Below, piece after piece: positions 5,488-12,213 of a stretch of 13,266 bases of DNA. This DNA is from Candidatus Methanoperedens sp. GTDB taxonomy: Archaea > Halobacteriota > Methanosarcinia > Methanosarcinales > Methanoperedenaceae. Position 1 is the stretch's first letter; each line of letters begins with the position of its first letter. The stretch covers positions 1 to 13,266 of the forward strand of contig JAHFCV010000048.1 of NCBI GenBank assembly GCA_023249275.1. Direction: 5' to 3'. The notes beneath the pieces were generated by a model. That model made no database searches, was not told the origin of the DNA, and worked only from the letters and a program-made list of their open reading frames with translations. Both the position numbers and the translations under genes were made by a program.

Positions 5488-6990
5488 ATGCAAGCAATCA
5501 CCTCATCCCGCATGGCAGCCATCGACGCCAACTGCGAATACCTCGGGATAAAACGCCTCCAGCTCATGGAAAATGCCGGGGCTGCCGTTGCCCGTGCAGT
5601 TAAACAGAGGATAAGCTCGGGCAAAGTCGTCATCGTTGCAGGCAGGGGCAATAACGGGGGCGACGCCTTCGTGGCTGCGCGGCACCTCGGCGGTTACGAT
5701 GTCACGGTTATTCTTATCGGAAAAAAAGAAGAACTCAAAACACAAGAGGCGGCGCATAACTGGAATGCGCTTGAAAAAACTTCAATTCCTTTGATTGAAG
5801 TTACGGATTCAGCAGCATTTGACCGTGCCCTGATAAAACATGCAGACGTGATTATAGACGGTATTTTTGGGACAGGCATAAAAGGGAAAATACATGAGCC
5901 TGAATCCACAGCCATTGATCTCATAAATGAGTCAGGCGCTTTTGTGATTTCTGTGGATGTACCTTCGGGATTTGACCCGGACGGCGGAGAATTTGAGAAA
6001 TCGGTACATGCCGGGCTCACACTCGCGTTCCATAAACTGAAGGAAGGCATGCTACCAAAAGACGCCCGTGAGTACACAGGCGAAGTCCATGTTATTGATA
6101 TCGGCATCCCCATGGAAGCAGAATTCTTTGTGGGACCTGGCGACATTAAACCGTTTTTAAAAAGACCAGCAATCAGCCATAAAGGCGAGGCGGGCAGGGT
6201 TCTCGTAATCGGCGGCGGCGCATATTCCGGCGCGCCCGCGCTTGCCGCTCTCGGGGCGCTGCGGGGTGGCGCGGATATCGCCACAGTGGCTGCGCCGCGC
6301 AGCGTTTCCGATATAATTGCTTCGTTTTCCCCCAATCTAATCGTGCGCGCGCTTTCAGGCGACAGGCTGGTGGAAGATGATATTCCTGTTATTTCGGAGC
6401 TGATCGGGAAACATGAGGTGGTTGTAATGGGAATGGGTCTTGGGACAGCGGATGAAACCCTTGCTGCTGTTAAAAAAATTGTCCCGCTATGCAGGAAAGC
6501 CGTGATTGACGCAGATGCGCTCTCGCCGCAGTTGCTTCCTTTTCTCAATAAAAATATCATCATCACCCCGCATGCAGGTGAAATGAAACGATTATCGGGC
6601 GCAGACGTGCCCAATTTGATGAACCCGTCAAAAAAGGACAGATATAATTGGGTTCATCAAAAAAAGGAAAAAGAAAAAAGTGAGTTCATAAGGGATTTTG
6701 CAAAAAAAAATAAAGTAACGGTGTTATTGAAAGGCGCTATTGACATTATCTCAAACGGCATCGAGGTTCGAGCCAACAGGACGGGAAACGCAGGCATGAC
6801 CGTGGGCGGGACCGGCGATGTCCTTGCAGGTTTGACAGGCGCTCTCTTTGCAAAACACGACGCCTTTCCTGCCGCATGTGCTGCTGCATTCATTAACGGC
6901 GCTGCCGGGGATATGGCATTTGCAGAATTCGGATACGGTCTTCTTGCCACGGATGTTATCGATTATATCCCGAAGGTGATGAAAGAATGA
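5488..6990 (+). CDS. nnr: Bifunctional NAD(P)H-hydrate epimerase/dehydratase
   Basis: Metabolite-repair enzyme. It epimerises and dehydrates NADHX/NADPHX, the damaged hydrated forms of NAD(P)H, using ADP (or ATP) in the dehydratase step. The 500-residue protein is the usual fusion. The N-terminal YjeF/NnrE domain (about 1-215) has GRGNNGGDAFVAARHL at 52-67 and VDVPSGFDPDGG at 157-168. The C-terminal ribokinase-like NnrD domain (about 225-500) has GGGAYSGAP at 242-250, TPHAGEMKRL at 360-369 and the nucleotide-site motif NAGMTVGGTGDVLAG at 434-448. The segment from about 371 to 409 is longer than I would expect and lysine-rich (QKKEKEKSE), and its DNA holds a perfect 12-bp inverted repeat (6615-6661). 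moaC starts within the stop codon (ATGA overlap), so the two form an operon. Confidence 0.93.
   Translation: MQAITSSRMAAIDANCEYLGIKRLQLMENAGAAVARAVKQRISSGKVVIVAGRGNNGGDAFVAARHLGGYDVTVILIGKKEELKTQEAAHNWNALEKTSIPLIEVTDSAAFDRALIKHADVIIDGIFGTGIKGKIHEPESTAIDLINESGAFVISVDVPSGFDPDGGEFEKSVHAGLTLAFHKLKEGMLPKDAREYTGEVHVIDIGIPMEAEFFVGPGDIKPFLKRPAISHKGEAGRVLVIGGGAYSGAPALAALGALRGGADIATVAAPRSVSDIIASFSPNLIVRALSGDRLVEDDIPVISELIGKHEVVVMGMGLGTADETLAAVKKIVPLCRKAVIDADALSPQLLPFLNKNIIITPHAGEMKRLSGADVPNLMNPSKKDRYNWVHQKKEKEKSEFIRDFAKKNKVTVLLKGAIDIISNGIEVRANRTGNAGMTVGGTGDVLAGLTGALFAKHDAFPAACAAAFINGAAGDMAFAEFGYGLLATDVIDYIPKVMKE
6615..6661. repeat. Perfect 12-bp inverted repeat inside nnr
   Basis: TTTGATGAACCC (6615-6626) and its exact complement GGGTTCATCAAA (6650-6661) flank 23 bases. 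The element is in frame inside the NnrD domain, in the stretch encoding the lengthened loop about residues 376-392. A-rich homopolymers follow immediately (6660-6681 and 6702-6710). It could be a transcript hairpin or the remnant of a small palindromic insertion. Confidence 0.75.
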
Positions 6991-7454
6991 ACATGTTTTC
7001 ACATATTCAGGATGATAGGGCAAGGATGGTTGATATCAGCGATAAAAGAGATGTAACAAGGCGCGCGGTTGCAACCGGCGAGATACGATTAAAACCGCAA
7101 ACTATTGAAGCAATCAAAAACAGGCAGATAGTGAAGGGGGAAGTGCTTGAAACTGCACGCATCGCTGCTGTTATGGCGGTCAAAAACACATCTTCCGTGA
7201 TACCCATGTGCCACCAGATTCCTGTAACGAGCATTGATGTTAAATTTGAGATGAATCAGGACACTATCAAAGCAACAGTAGAAGTAAAATCAGTCGGGAA
7301 AACAGGGGTCGAGATGGAGGCTCTTTACGGGGTAAGCGTGGCGCTTTTGACAATATGGGATATGGTGAAATCCACAGAAAAAGATGAAACCGGTAACTAC
7401 CCTTTTACTGAAATAAAAGGCATCAGGGTTTTGGAAAAACACAAAAATCAATAG
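6987..7454 (+). CDS. moaC: Cyclic pyranopterin monophosphate synthase
   Basis: Second step of molybdopterin biosynthesis: converts the MoaA product, 3',8-cyclo-7,8-dihydro-GTP, to cPMP. The 155-residue length is normal for the family. Diagnostic motifs are MCHQIPVTS (74-82), VGKTGVEMEALYGVSVALLTIWDMVKS (103-129) and the lysine of DMVK at 128, part of the active site in characterised MoaC. The bacterial MCHPIP motif reads MCHQIP here. The ATG overlaps the nnr stop (ATGA), and a GGTGA site (6975-6979) stands seven bases before it; ATG at 6993 is an alternative. Its presence implies that the host makes molybdenum or tungsten pterin enzymes. No other moa gene is adjacent, unless the MoaD-like gene at 2915-3190 serves here. 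Confidence 0.95.
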   Translation: MNMFSHIQDDRARMVDISDKRDVTRRAVATGEIRLKPQTIEAIKNRQIVKGEVLETARIAAVMAVKNTSSVIPMCHQIPVTSIDVKFEMNQDTIKATVEVKSVGKTGVEMEALYGVSVALLTIWDMVKSTEKDETGNYPFTEIKGIRVLEKHKNQ

Positions 7455-7456
7455 GA

Positions 7457-7534
7457 GTAGGGATTAGGTGCCTAATAAAAACGATGGGTCGAAGGAGACT
7501 GAGGGTACTAAAGGCATTAGGCATCTAATCCTAC
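7457..7534. repeat. Long inverted repeat between convergent moaC and gatD
   Basis: Left arm GTAGGGATTAGGTGCCTAAT (7457-7476) pairs with right arm ATTAGGCATCTAATCCTAC (7516-7534) over about 19 bp, with one bulged G and one position that is G-U in RNA; the loop is 39 bases. Each arm is also partly self-complementary (ATTAGG-TG-CCTAAT on the left). It begins two bases after the moaC stop. It may stabilise or end the moaC transcript or act in gatD's 3' end, or be a small mobile-element remnant. The rest of the gap (7535-7620) is AT-rich with a short ATC/TCA repeat at about 7604-7616 and no gene. Confidence 0.7.
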
Positions 7535-7620
7535 AACAATATTCATGATGGTTCTAATAGTATTTAATATTTACGCTTATATTATTAGTTATAAATAATT
7601 ATAATCATCATCATCATAAG

Positions 7621-8871
7621 TTATGATATGCAGGTGCTGCGTGTTATTTCACCTGCTATACTGGTTTGCATCATTTCTTTCACTTTTTGGAAATCCTGCG
7701 TCTGCCCCAGCGCCCACATGAGTTTAACAAGCGCCACTTCGGAGAGCATGTCTTCACCTTCGATAGCGCCTGCTTTCAATATGTCCCTGCCCGTATCATA
7801 CACGCGGTCGCATACCCTGCCGTTGATACACTGCGAGGTCATAACTACAGGTATGCCTGCTTCCACGGCATTCTTGATAAGAGGTATCCATTCTGTTGAA
7901 ACATGACCAAGACCCGTCCCTTCTATCACGATGCCTTTATACCCTGCACCGCTGTGGAACAGCAACGATTCGCTGCTTGCGCCGGTTGCGTATTTTATCA
8001 GGGCGCATTTGGATTCAAGTTTATCATGGAGCGCAAGCTTCTTTTCTCCGCGTTTTGTAAAGGGTGACATTATTTTTATCTCGCGTGAGGGGTATTCCAC
8101 GCGCCCTATCGGTCTTGCATTTATGGACTGGAAGGCATCGCGCCGCGAGGTGTGCATCTTTCGTACTTTCGTTCCCCTGTGGATATAGCAGAACTCGTCG
8201 CTTGTTCCGCCGTGCATCACCACGCATACCTCTGCGATATCGCTTGTCGCTACAACTGCGGCGCATACCGCGTTCATGGCGTTGTCGCTGCTCGGTCTGT
8301 CCGCGCTTCGCTGCGAGCCCACAAGGACTATGGGCACCGGCGTTTCAATCATGAATGAGAGGGCTGCGGCGGTGTACATCATTGTATCCGTGCCGTGAGT
8401 GATTATGATGCCCTCAGCGCCGTTTTTTATTTCCTCGTACACGGCGCGCGCAAGCTCCACCCAGTAGGAGGGGCGCATGTTTTCGCTCAGGATGCTGTAA
8501 ATCACGCGGCAGTTGTAGTTTGCGATATCCTCAAGCTCAGGGATTGCGCGCAGGATGTCCTGCGCTTCGAACTGCGAGGTCACGGCGCCTGTGCGGTAGT
8601 CTATTTTGCTTGCGATGGTGCCGCCTGTGGAGAGGATTGATATGTTCGGAAGGGATTTTTTCTTTTGATGAGGTTTGGAAACAGGTTCGGAAATCTTTTT
8701 ATCTTGTTTTTTTTCAAGCAGGGTTATGGATGCCGAATCATGTTTTATTCCGATATTATAACCGTTTTTCAGTTTCAGGACTATTCTGTCTGTCTGTGAA
8801 GGCATGAGAGTTCCTTCGTATACGGCGCCTTTGGTTTCTACCCTGACCTTATCATATACTTCAGCCTGCAT
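7621..8871 (-). CDS. gatD: Glutamyl-tRNA(Gln) amidotransferase subunit D
   Basis: Asparaginase-like subunit of the archaeal GatDE complex. It releases ammonia from glutamine, which GatE uses to turn Glu-tRNA(Gln) into Gln-tRNA(Gln), the route by which archaea obtain Gln-tRNA. The 416 residues comprise an N-terminal Tudor-like domain (about 1-55), a lysine-rich linker (55-73) and an L-asparaginase-type domain. Catalytic motifs are STGGTIAS (81-88, Thr85), HGTDTM (159-164, Thr161 and Asp162) and GTKVRKMHTSRRDAF (233-247, Lys238). The spacing matches the Thr/Thr/Asp/Lys set I recall for the Methanothermobacter protein. gatE is not next to it in this window. It is convergent with moaC and divergent from the DUF1464 gene. 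Confidence 0.95.
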   Translation of the reverse strand: MQAEVYDKVRVETKGAVYEGTLMPSQTDRIVLKLKNGYNIGIKHDSASITLLEKKQDKKISEPVSKPHQKKKSLPNISILSTGGTIASKIDYRTGAVTSQFEAQDILRAIPELEDIANYNCRVIYSILSENMRPSYWVELARAVYEEIKNGAEGIIITHGTDTMMYTAAALSFMIETPVPIVLVGSQRSADRPSSDNAMNAVCAAVVATSDIAEVCVVMHGGTSDEFCYIHRGTKVRKMHTSRRDAFQSINARPIGRVEYPSREIKIMSPFTKRGEKKLALHDKLESKCALIKYATGASSESLLFHSGAGYKGIVIEGTGLGHVSTEWIPLIKNAVEAGIPVVMTSQCINGRVCDRVYDTGRDILKAGAIEGEDMLSEVALVKLMWALGQTQDFQKVKEMMQTSIAGEITRSTCIS

Positions 8872-8934
8872 GGTATGTCTGCTTTTATAGCGGCAGATGA
8901 TAAAAAACTATGCCAGTCATCAGCGGGTCATGCC

Positions 8935-8953
8935 AAAACTTTAAGAAAGTTTT
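8935..8953. repeat. Short hairpin upstream of gatD
   Basis: AAAACTTT (8935-8942) and AAAGTTTT (8946-8953) form a perfect 8-bp inverted repeat with a three-base spacer. It lies 64-82 bases before the gatD start on the minus strand, in the divergent gatD/DUF1464 gap. It could be a regulator site or part of a larger folded region with the next hairpin. AT-rich palindromes of this size can arise by chance. Confidence 0.4.
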
Positions 8954-8970
8954 ATCAAAAACCGTCGCGC

Positions 8971-9026
8971 CGCTTTACTTCGCAGACACGTATGCCCACA
9001 GGCATACGTGGATACCGCATAAAGCG
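8971..9026. repeat. Nested inverted repeat between gatD and the DUF1464 gene
   Basis: A perfect 10-bp stem, CACGTATGCC (8987-8996) with GGCATACGTG (9001-9010), closes on a CACA tetraloop. An outer 7-bp stem, CGCTTTA (8971-8977) with TAAAGCG (9020-9026), encloses it across an imperfect internal loop. The element ends 54 bases before the DUF1464 start and begins 99 bases from gatD. No gene lies in the 209-base gap 8872-9080. Candidates are a regulatory RNA element, a protein-binding palindrome or a small repeat element. Confidence 0.65.
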
Positions 9027-9080
9027 AGGTGTCGCTTTCCAAACATAAACCTTAATGAGCCAGTACGATAACTTGAGGAT

Positions 9081-10124
9081 ATGGTCAGGGTAATCGGCAT
9101 AGACCCGGGAACAAAAAGCTTTGATTTTTGCGGTCTGGAAGACGATACTGTAATTCTTGATACTTCTGTTTCGACAGAGGAAATAATCAGGGATTCAGGG
9201 CTGCTCTCGGATATTATATTGGAAACCGCAGCCGACCTCGTGGTTGGACCTTCAGGATTTGGCATTCCAGTGACAGGCATCGAGGACATAGGAGAGAGGG
9301 AGTTGTTCCTTATGTCGCTTATCAAAAAAGAAGACAGGAAAAAAAACACGCTCGGCATGCGCGCATCCATAAACCGCATGAAGCAAAAAAAACTCCCCGT
9401 CTTTTTTATTCCCGGAGTTATACATCTTCCCACAGTCCCGAACTTTCGGAAGCTGAATAAAATCGATATGGGGACGGCGGATAAGCTCTGCTGCGCAGCA
9501 CTGGGGATTCGTGACCAGGCATTGAAGTATAATAAGGATTTCAGGGAAACGTCGTTCATATTGCTGGAAATGGGGTTTGGGTACACAGCCGCTGTTGCAC
9601 TAAAGGAGGGAAAAATCGTGGATGGGGTCGGGGGAAGCTCGGGCAATATCGGCTTTCTGTCGCTTGGAGGCATGGATGCGGAGCTTGCTTATCTTTTAGG
9701 AGGTTTTAATAAGGAACTTATTTTCAGGGGGGGTGTCGCGACGCTTGCAAAAACTCCTGATGATTTGATGGGGAACAGGGATGCTTTGAATGCGTATGTT
9801 GAAAGTGCGGTTAAAGATGTCATTCAGCTTACGGCATCCGCAAAACCCCGGGAAATCCTTGTATCGGGGAGGATTTCAAGGGTAAAGGGGCTTTTTGATG
9901 AGTTAAAAAAGCGATTTGATTTCCCTGTAAGAAGGCTTGAAGGCTTTCCTGTCAAAAATGTGAAGGAAGCGGCACAGGGCGCGGCGCTCATTGCGAATGG
10001 GCTTGCCGGAGGGAAATATTCTGAAATCATTGATGCGATGCAGGTTCGAGAGGCAAAGGGCACATCACTGGATTATATTTTATTGCCTGAAATCGACATC
10101 CTGAAAAAAGATTACGGAGTTTGA
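9081..10124 (+). CDS. DUF1464 family protein, ASKHA-fold (butyrate-kinase-like)
   Basis: 347-residue archaeal protein that I match to DUF1464, annotated in COGs as a predicted butyrate kinase. It has the look of an acetate/sugar kinase-Hsp70-actin fold: an N-terminal phosphate-1-like motif IGIDPGTKSFD (5-15), a second glycine-rich phosphate-2-like motif LEMGFGYTAAVAL (162-174) and an adenosine-site-like segment ILVSGRISR (259-267). These suggest ATP binding. The phosphoacceptor is not known and the butyrate kinase name rests on fold similarity only. A purine-rich site (GAGG, 9075-9078) lies close to the ATG. The gene is divergent from gatD and is followed after 46 bases by tRNA-Arg. Confidence 0.75.
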   Translation: MVRVIGIDPGTKSFDFCGLEDDTVILDTSVSTEEIIRDSGLLSDIILETAADLVVGPSGFGIPVTGIEDIGERELFLMSLIKKEDRKKNTLGMRASINRMKQKKLPVFFIPGVIHLPTVPNFRKLNKIDMGTADKLCCAALGIRDQALKYNKDFRETSFILLEMGFGYTAAVALKEGKIVDGVGGSSGNIGFLSLGGMDAELAYLLGGFNKELIFRGGVATLAKTPDDLMGNRDALNAYVESAVKDVIQLTASAKPREILVSGRISRVKGLFDELKKRFDFPVRRLEGFPVKNVKEAAQGAALIANGLAGGKYSEIIDAMQVREAKGTSLDYILLPEIDILKKDYGV

Positions 10125-10134
10125 TTCACAAAGC

Positions 10135-10146
10135 TTTTTAAATAAA
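10135..10146 (+). promoter_or_regulatory. TATA box of the tRNA-Arg/tRNA-Thr transcript
   Basis: TTTTTAAATAAA ends about 25 bases before the first base of tRNA-Arg, the usual archaeal distance from TATA box to start of a tRNA transcript. No equivalent box is evident in the 31 bases between the two tRNAs, so they are probably cotranscribed. Confidence 0.55.
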
Positions 10147-10170
10147 CAAAACGTTTTGGAGTTCCGCGCT

Positions 10171-10245
10171 GGGCTCGTGGCTTAGCTTGGATATAGCGCC
10201 GGGCTTCTAACCCGGATGTCGAGGGTTCGAATCCCTCCGGGCCCG
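10171..10245 (+). tRNA. tRNA-Arg (anticodon TCT)
   Basis: A complete cloverleaf folds by eye. Acceptor GGGCTCG pairs with CGGGCCC (one G-U). The anticodon stem CCGGG/CCCGG encloses loop CTTCTAA, with anticodon TCT at 10206-10208. The T arm is GAGGG-TTCGAAT-CCCTC, the discriminator is G at 10245, and CCA is not encoded. No intron. Base 26 is G (10198), the site used by Trm1. It reads AGA and AGG codons. Confidence 0.96.
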
Positions 10246-10276
10246 TCGCGACATTGAAGTATATGGATGAAAGCGC

Positions 10277-10348
10277 GCCTCGGTGGCTTAGGGGTATAGC
10301 GCGTCCTTGGTAAGGACGAGGTCGAGGGTTCAAATCCCTCCCGGGGCT
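10277..10348 (+). tRNA. tRNA-Thr (anticodon GGT)
   Basis: Acceptor GCCTCGG pairs with CCGGGGC (one G-U). The anticodon stem CGTCC/GGACG encloses loop TTGGTAA, with anticodon GGT at 10309-10311. The T arm is GAGGG-TTCAAAT-CCCTC, and the discriminator is T at 10348, as I recall for archaeal threonine tRNAs. CCA is not encoded and there is no intron. Base 26 is G (10301). It lies 31 bases after tRNA-Arg, probably on the same transcript. Confidence 0.96.
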
Positions 10349-10350
10349 TA

Positions 10351-10355
10351 TTTTT
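10351..10355 (+). terminator. Oligo-T terminator after tRNA-Thr
   Basis: Five T residues start two bases after the mature tRNA-Thr end. Short T-runs end transcription in archaea without needing a hairpin. Read-through into trm1, whose first ATG is 21 bases further, remains possible. Confidence 0.4.
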
Positions 10356-10376
10356 CATGCAGATAACTTAAAAACC

Positions 10377-11540
10377 ATGCCCGTCAAATGTGACGCTGAA
10401 ATGCTCACAACAATCATTATCGAAGGTGAAACAAGCGTCGAAGTGCCAATCCCGGATGAAGACTCAAATTTTCCTCCCTCTTCAGTTGCGGTATTTTACA
10501 ATCCAGCAATGCGGATGAACCGTGATGTTGCAGTGGCTGCAATAGCCTGTTTCTCAAAAAACGCTCTCGAATACACCTGCCTTGATGCCCTCTCAGCATC
10601 GGGAATCCGGGGCTTGCGCATCGCAAAGGAGGTCGGGCTCAATACCACGATGAGCGACTGGGAAGAAACCTCATTTGAATTGATAAAGAAAAATATCGAA
10701 CTCAATAACCTTGCGAACTGCACCACGATTAAAAGAAACGCCAACGTGGTGATGCTGGACAACAGCTTCGACATCATAGACCTTGACCCGTTCGGAAGCC
10801 CTGCGCCTTTCCTGGATGCAGCCTGCCGCTCAGCGAAGCGCCTCCTGTGCATCACAGCCACCGACACAGCGCCCCTATGCGGCGCGCACAAGAAAGCAGG
10901 CATCAGGAACTATGCCGCTGTGCCCCTTAAGACCGAGTATTATCCTGAGATGGGGGTCCGCATCCTCATGGGAGCGGTAGCGAGAACGCTGGCGAAGCAC
11001 GATAAAGCCATGACGCCTTTACTCTCATACGCCTCGGCGCATTATGTGAGGCTGTTTGCAGCGGTTAAAAAAGGAATCAACGAGGCGGATGAATGTTTGA
11101 AAAATATGGGATTCATTTCCCACTGCTTTGGCTGCGGCGCAAGGGAATGGAAGTATGGGCTGGCGGTTCACCTCGAAGAGAAATGCCCTGTGTGCGGGCA
11201 CACCACGTCGCTGGCTGGACCTCTGTGGCTTGGCAGGTTGCATGATAGCGATTTTTGCGGGGAGTTGTTTAGCGAGATTGAAAAACGGGGATTTAAGGAA
11301 GCCCTGAAGCTGATTGCGACATGCAGGGATGAGCTTGATATTCCGATGCATTACGATTATCACAAGCTCTGCAAGTCGCTTGGGATTACTGCGATGCCTA
11401 CGGATGAGCTTGTTCTGGCGTTGAAAGATGGGGGTTTTAAAGCTTCACGAACGCATTTTTCCGGGATATCGTTCAAGACTGATGTGGGGGTGGAGGAGAT
11501 AAAGAGGGTTGTAATAGAATTAGCGCACAAAAGCAATTAG
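10377..11540 (+). CDS. trm1: tRNA (guanine(26)-N(2))-dimethyltransferase
   Basis: S-adenosylmethionine-dependent enzyme that methylates N2 of G26 in tRNAs, giving m2G or m2,2G. The 387-residue protein has the Trm1 hallmarks. FYNPAMRMNRD is at 40-50. The SAM-binding Rossmann region has LDALSASGIRG at 69-79. The catalytic motif DLDPFGSPAPFLDAA is at 135-149. The C-terminal domain contains a four-cysteine zinc site (C250, C253, C270, C273). The start is uncertain: ATG at 10377 gives eight extra residues, while ATG at 10401 gives MLTTIIIEGETSVEVP, closer to the usual Trm1 N-terminus; neither has a clear ribosome site. It follows two tRNA genes that both carry G26. Confidence 0.95.
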   Translation: MPVKCDAEMLTTIIIEGETSVEVPIPDEDSNFPPSSVAVFYNPAMRMNRDVAVAAIACFSKNALEYTCLDALSASGIRGLRIAKEVGLNTTMSDWEETSFELIKKNIELNNLANCTTIKRNANVVMLDNSFDIIDLDPFGSPAPFLDAACRSAKRLLCITATDTAPLCGAHKKAGIRNYAAVPLKTEYYPEMGVRILMGAVARTLAKHDKAMTPLLSYASAHYVRLFAAVKKGINEADECLKNMGFISHCFGCGAREWKYGLAVHLEEKCPVCGHTTSLAGPLWLGRLHDSDFCGELFSEIEKRGFKEALKLIATCRDELDIPMHYDYHKLCKSLGITAMPTDELVLALKDGGFKASRTHFSGISFKTDVGVEEIKRVVIELAHKSN

Positions 11541-11560
11541 CAATTCTTAATAGAAATACA

Positions 11561-11566
11561 TTTTTT
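11561..11566 (+). terminator. Oligo-T tract after trm1
   Basis: A run of six T residues lies 20 bases after the trm1 stop, in a 64-base AT-rich gap between convergent genes. It is a plausible archaeal terminator for trm1. The gap holds no gene. Confidence 0.4.
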
Positions 11567-11604
11567 AAAGTAAGTTTAATTAATCCCGGATTTGATTATA
11601 TCTG

Positions 11605-12213
11605 TCATAGGCTTTTTGTTTTAACAATATCCCATTCAATATCCTCTATTTCATGCACAAAAGCCTCAGCAATCTCCTCTGCAATAGGTTTCCAATCTTT
11701 AATCCCGAAATCCCCAAGAGCGGCAGTCTTTACTTCCGGAGGAGTACCTTCTGTGGTGATGTTTATCCCGCAGTGTACTTTCTCGCTGGAAACCCCTGCG
11801 CTGGCTATGCTCACTGTGAGCTTTCTCCCCTCGATAAACAGGTCATCGCCGTTCCTGGTTGTTTTTATTCCATGAGCCATAAGAACATCCCTGGCGCAGA
11901 CGATAAGCAGGCGCTGCATGTAGTAGGCAAGGCGCATACTTGCAGGCGAATCGAACCGCTCCACAATAATATGTATCAGTTCGTCGCCCCTGATGGTTTT
12001 CCCGGCTTTTTCGTCTTCCAGGTCCTTCATGTTCTCAAATGTTACATCCATCCTGCCGTGAAAAACCACGACGGAATCACCTTTTATACCCATGCTGTAA
12101 GCCCACAGGGGAGCAATTTGCGAGCCATCGTATTTTATGGATTCGGGGAGGATTCTGGAAATCATCTGGATGCCTGTTTGTAATGGGTCTCTATTAAATC
12201 TATCCTTAAACAT
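11605..12213 (-). CDS. DUF366 family protein
   Basis: 202-residue soluble protein that I match to archaeal DUF366. The recognisable core is IKYDGSQIAPLWAYSMGIKGDSVVVFHGRMDVTFENMKDLED (about 26-67) followed by IIVERFDSPASMRLAYYMQRLL (about 87-108). No signal peptide or membrane segment is seen. The biochemical function of the family is not known to me; the conserved Asp, His and Arg residues in the core suggest an enzyme. The ATG directly abuts the stop of the upstream polyferredoxin gene with no gap, so the two are cotranscribed and probably translationally coupled. An alternative start at 12165 (MISRILPESIKYDGSQ) gives 186 residues and may be nearer the family's usual length. Confidence 0.75.
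   Translation of the reverse strand: MFKDRFNRDPLQTGIQMISRILPESIKYDGSQIAPLWAYSMGIKGDSVVVFHGRMDVTFENMKDLEDEKAGKTIRGDELIHIIVERFDSPASMRLAYYMQRLLIVCARDVLMAHGIKTTRNGDDLFIEGRKLTVSIASAGVSSEKVHCGINITTEGTPPEVKTAALGDFGIKDWKPIAEEIAEAFVHEIEDIEWDIVKTKSL

Noticed and set aside
5694..6614. 306-codon minus-strand open frame opposite nnr
   Set aside because: It lies wholly antisense to a gene with clear Nnr motifs and has a low-complexity Ser/Pro/Ala/Ile composition, typical of a shadow frame.
7604..7616. Short ATC/TCA repeat near the gatD stop, considered as a CRISPR or regulatory repeat
   Set aside because: It is only about four trinucleotide units in an AT-rich gap; there is no longer repeat unit or spacer pattern. 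No CRISPR array is seen anywhere in the window.
8881..8891. TATA-like CTATAAAAGC (minus strand) upstream of gatD
   Set aside because: It is only about ten bases before the ATG, too close to serve as the TATA box of a transcript containing the whole gatD gene, and no later in-frame start fits.
8975..9673. 232-codon minus-strand open frame opposite the DUF1464 gene
   Set aside because: Antisense to a gene with recognisable family motifs, Ser-rich composition, no domain, and it runs through the hairpin region upstream.
10112..10333. Minus-strand open frame of 73 codons containing GPEGFEPSTSGLEARR
   Set aside because: It is the antisense translation of the two tRNA genes. This GPEGFEPST-type sequence is a familiar artefact of tRNA regions in protein databases.
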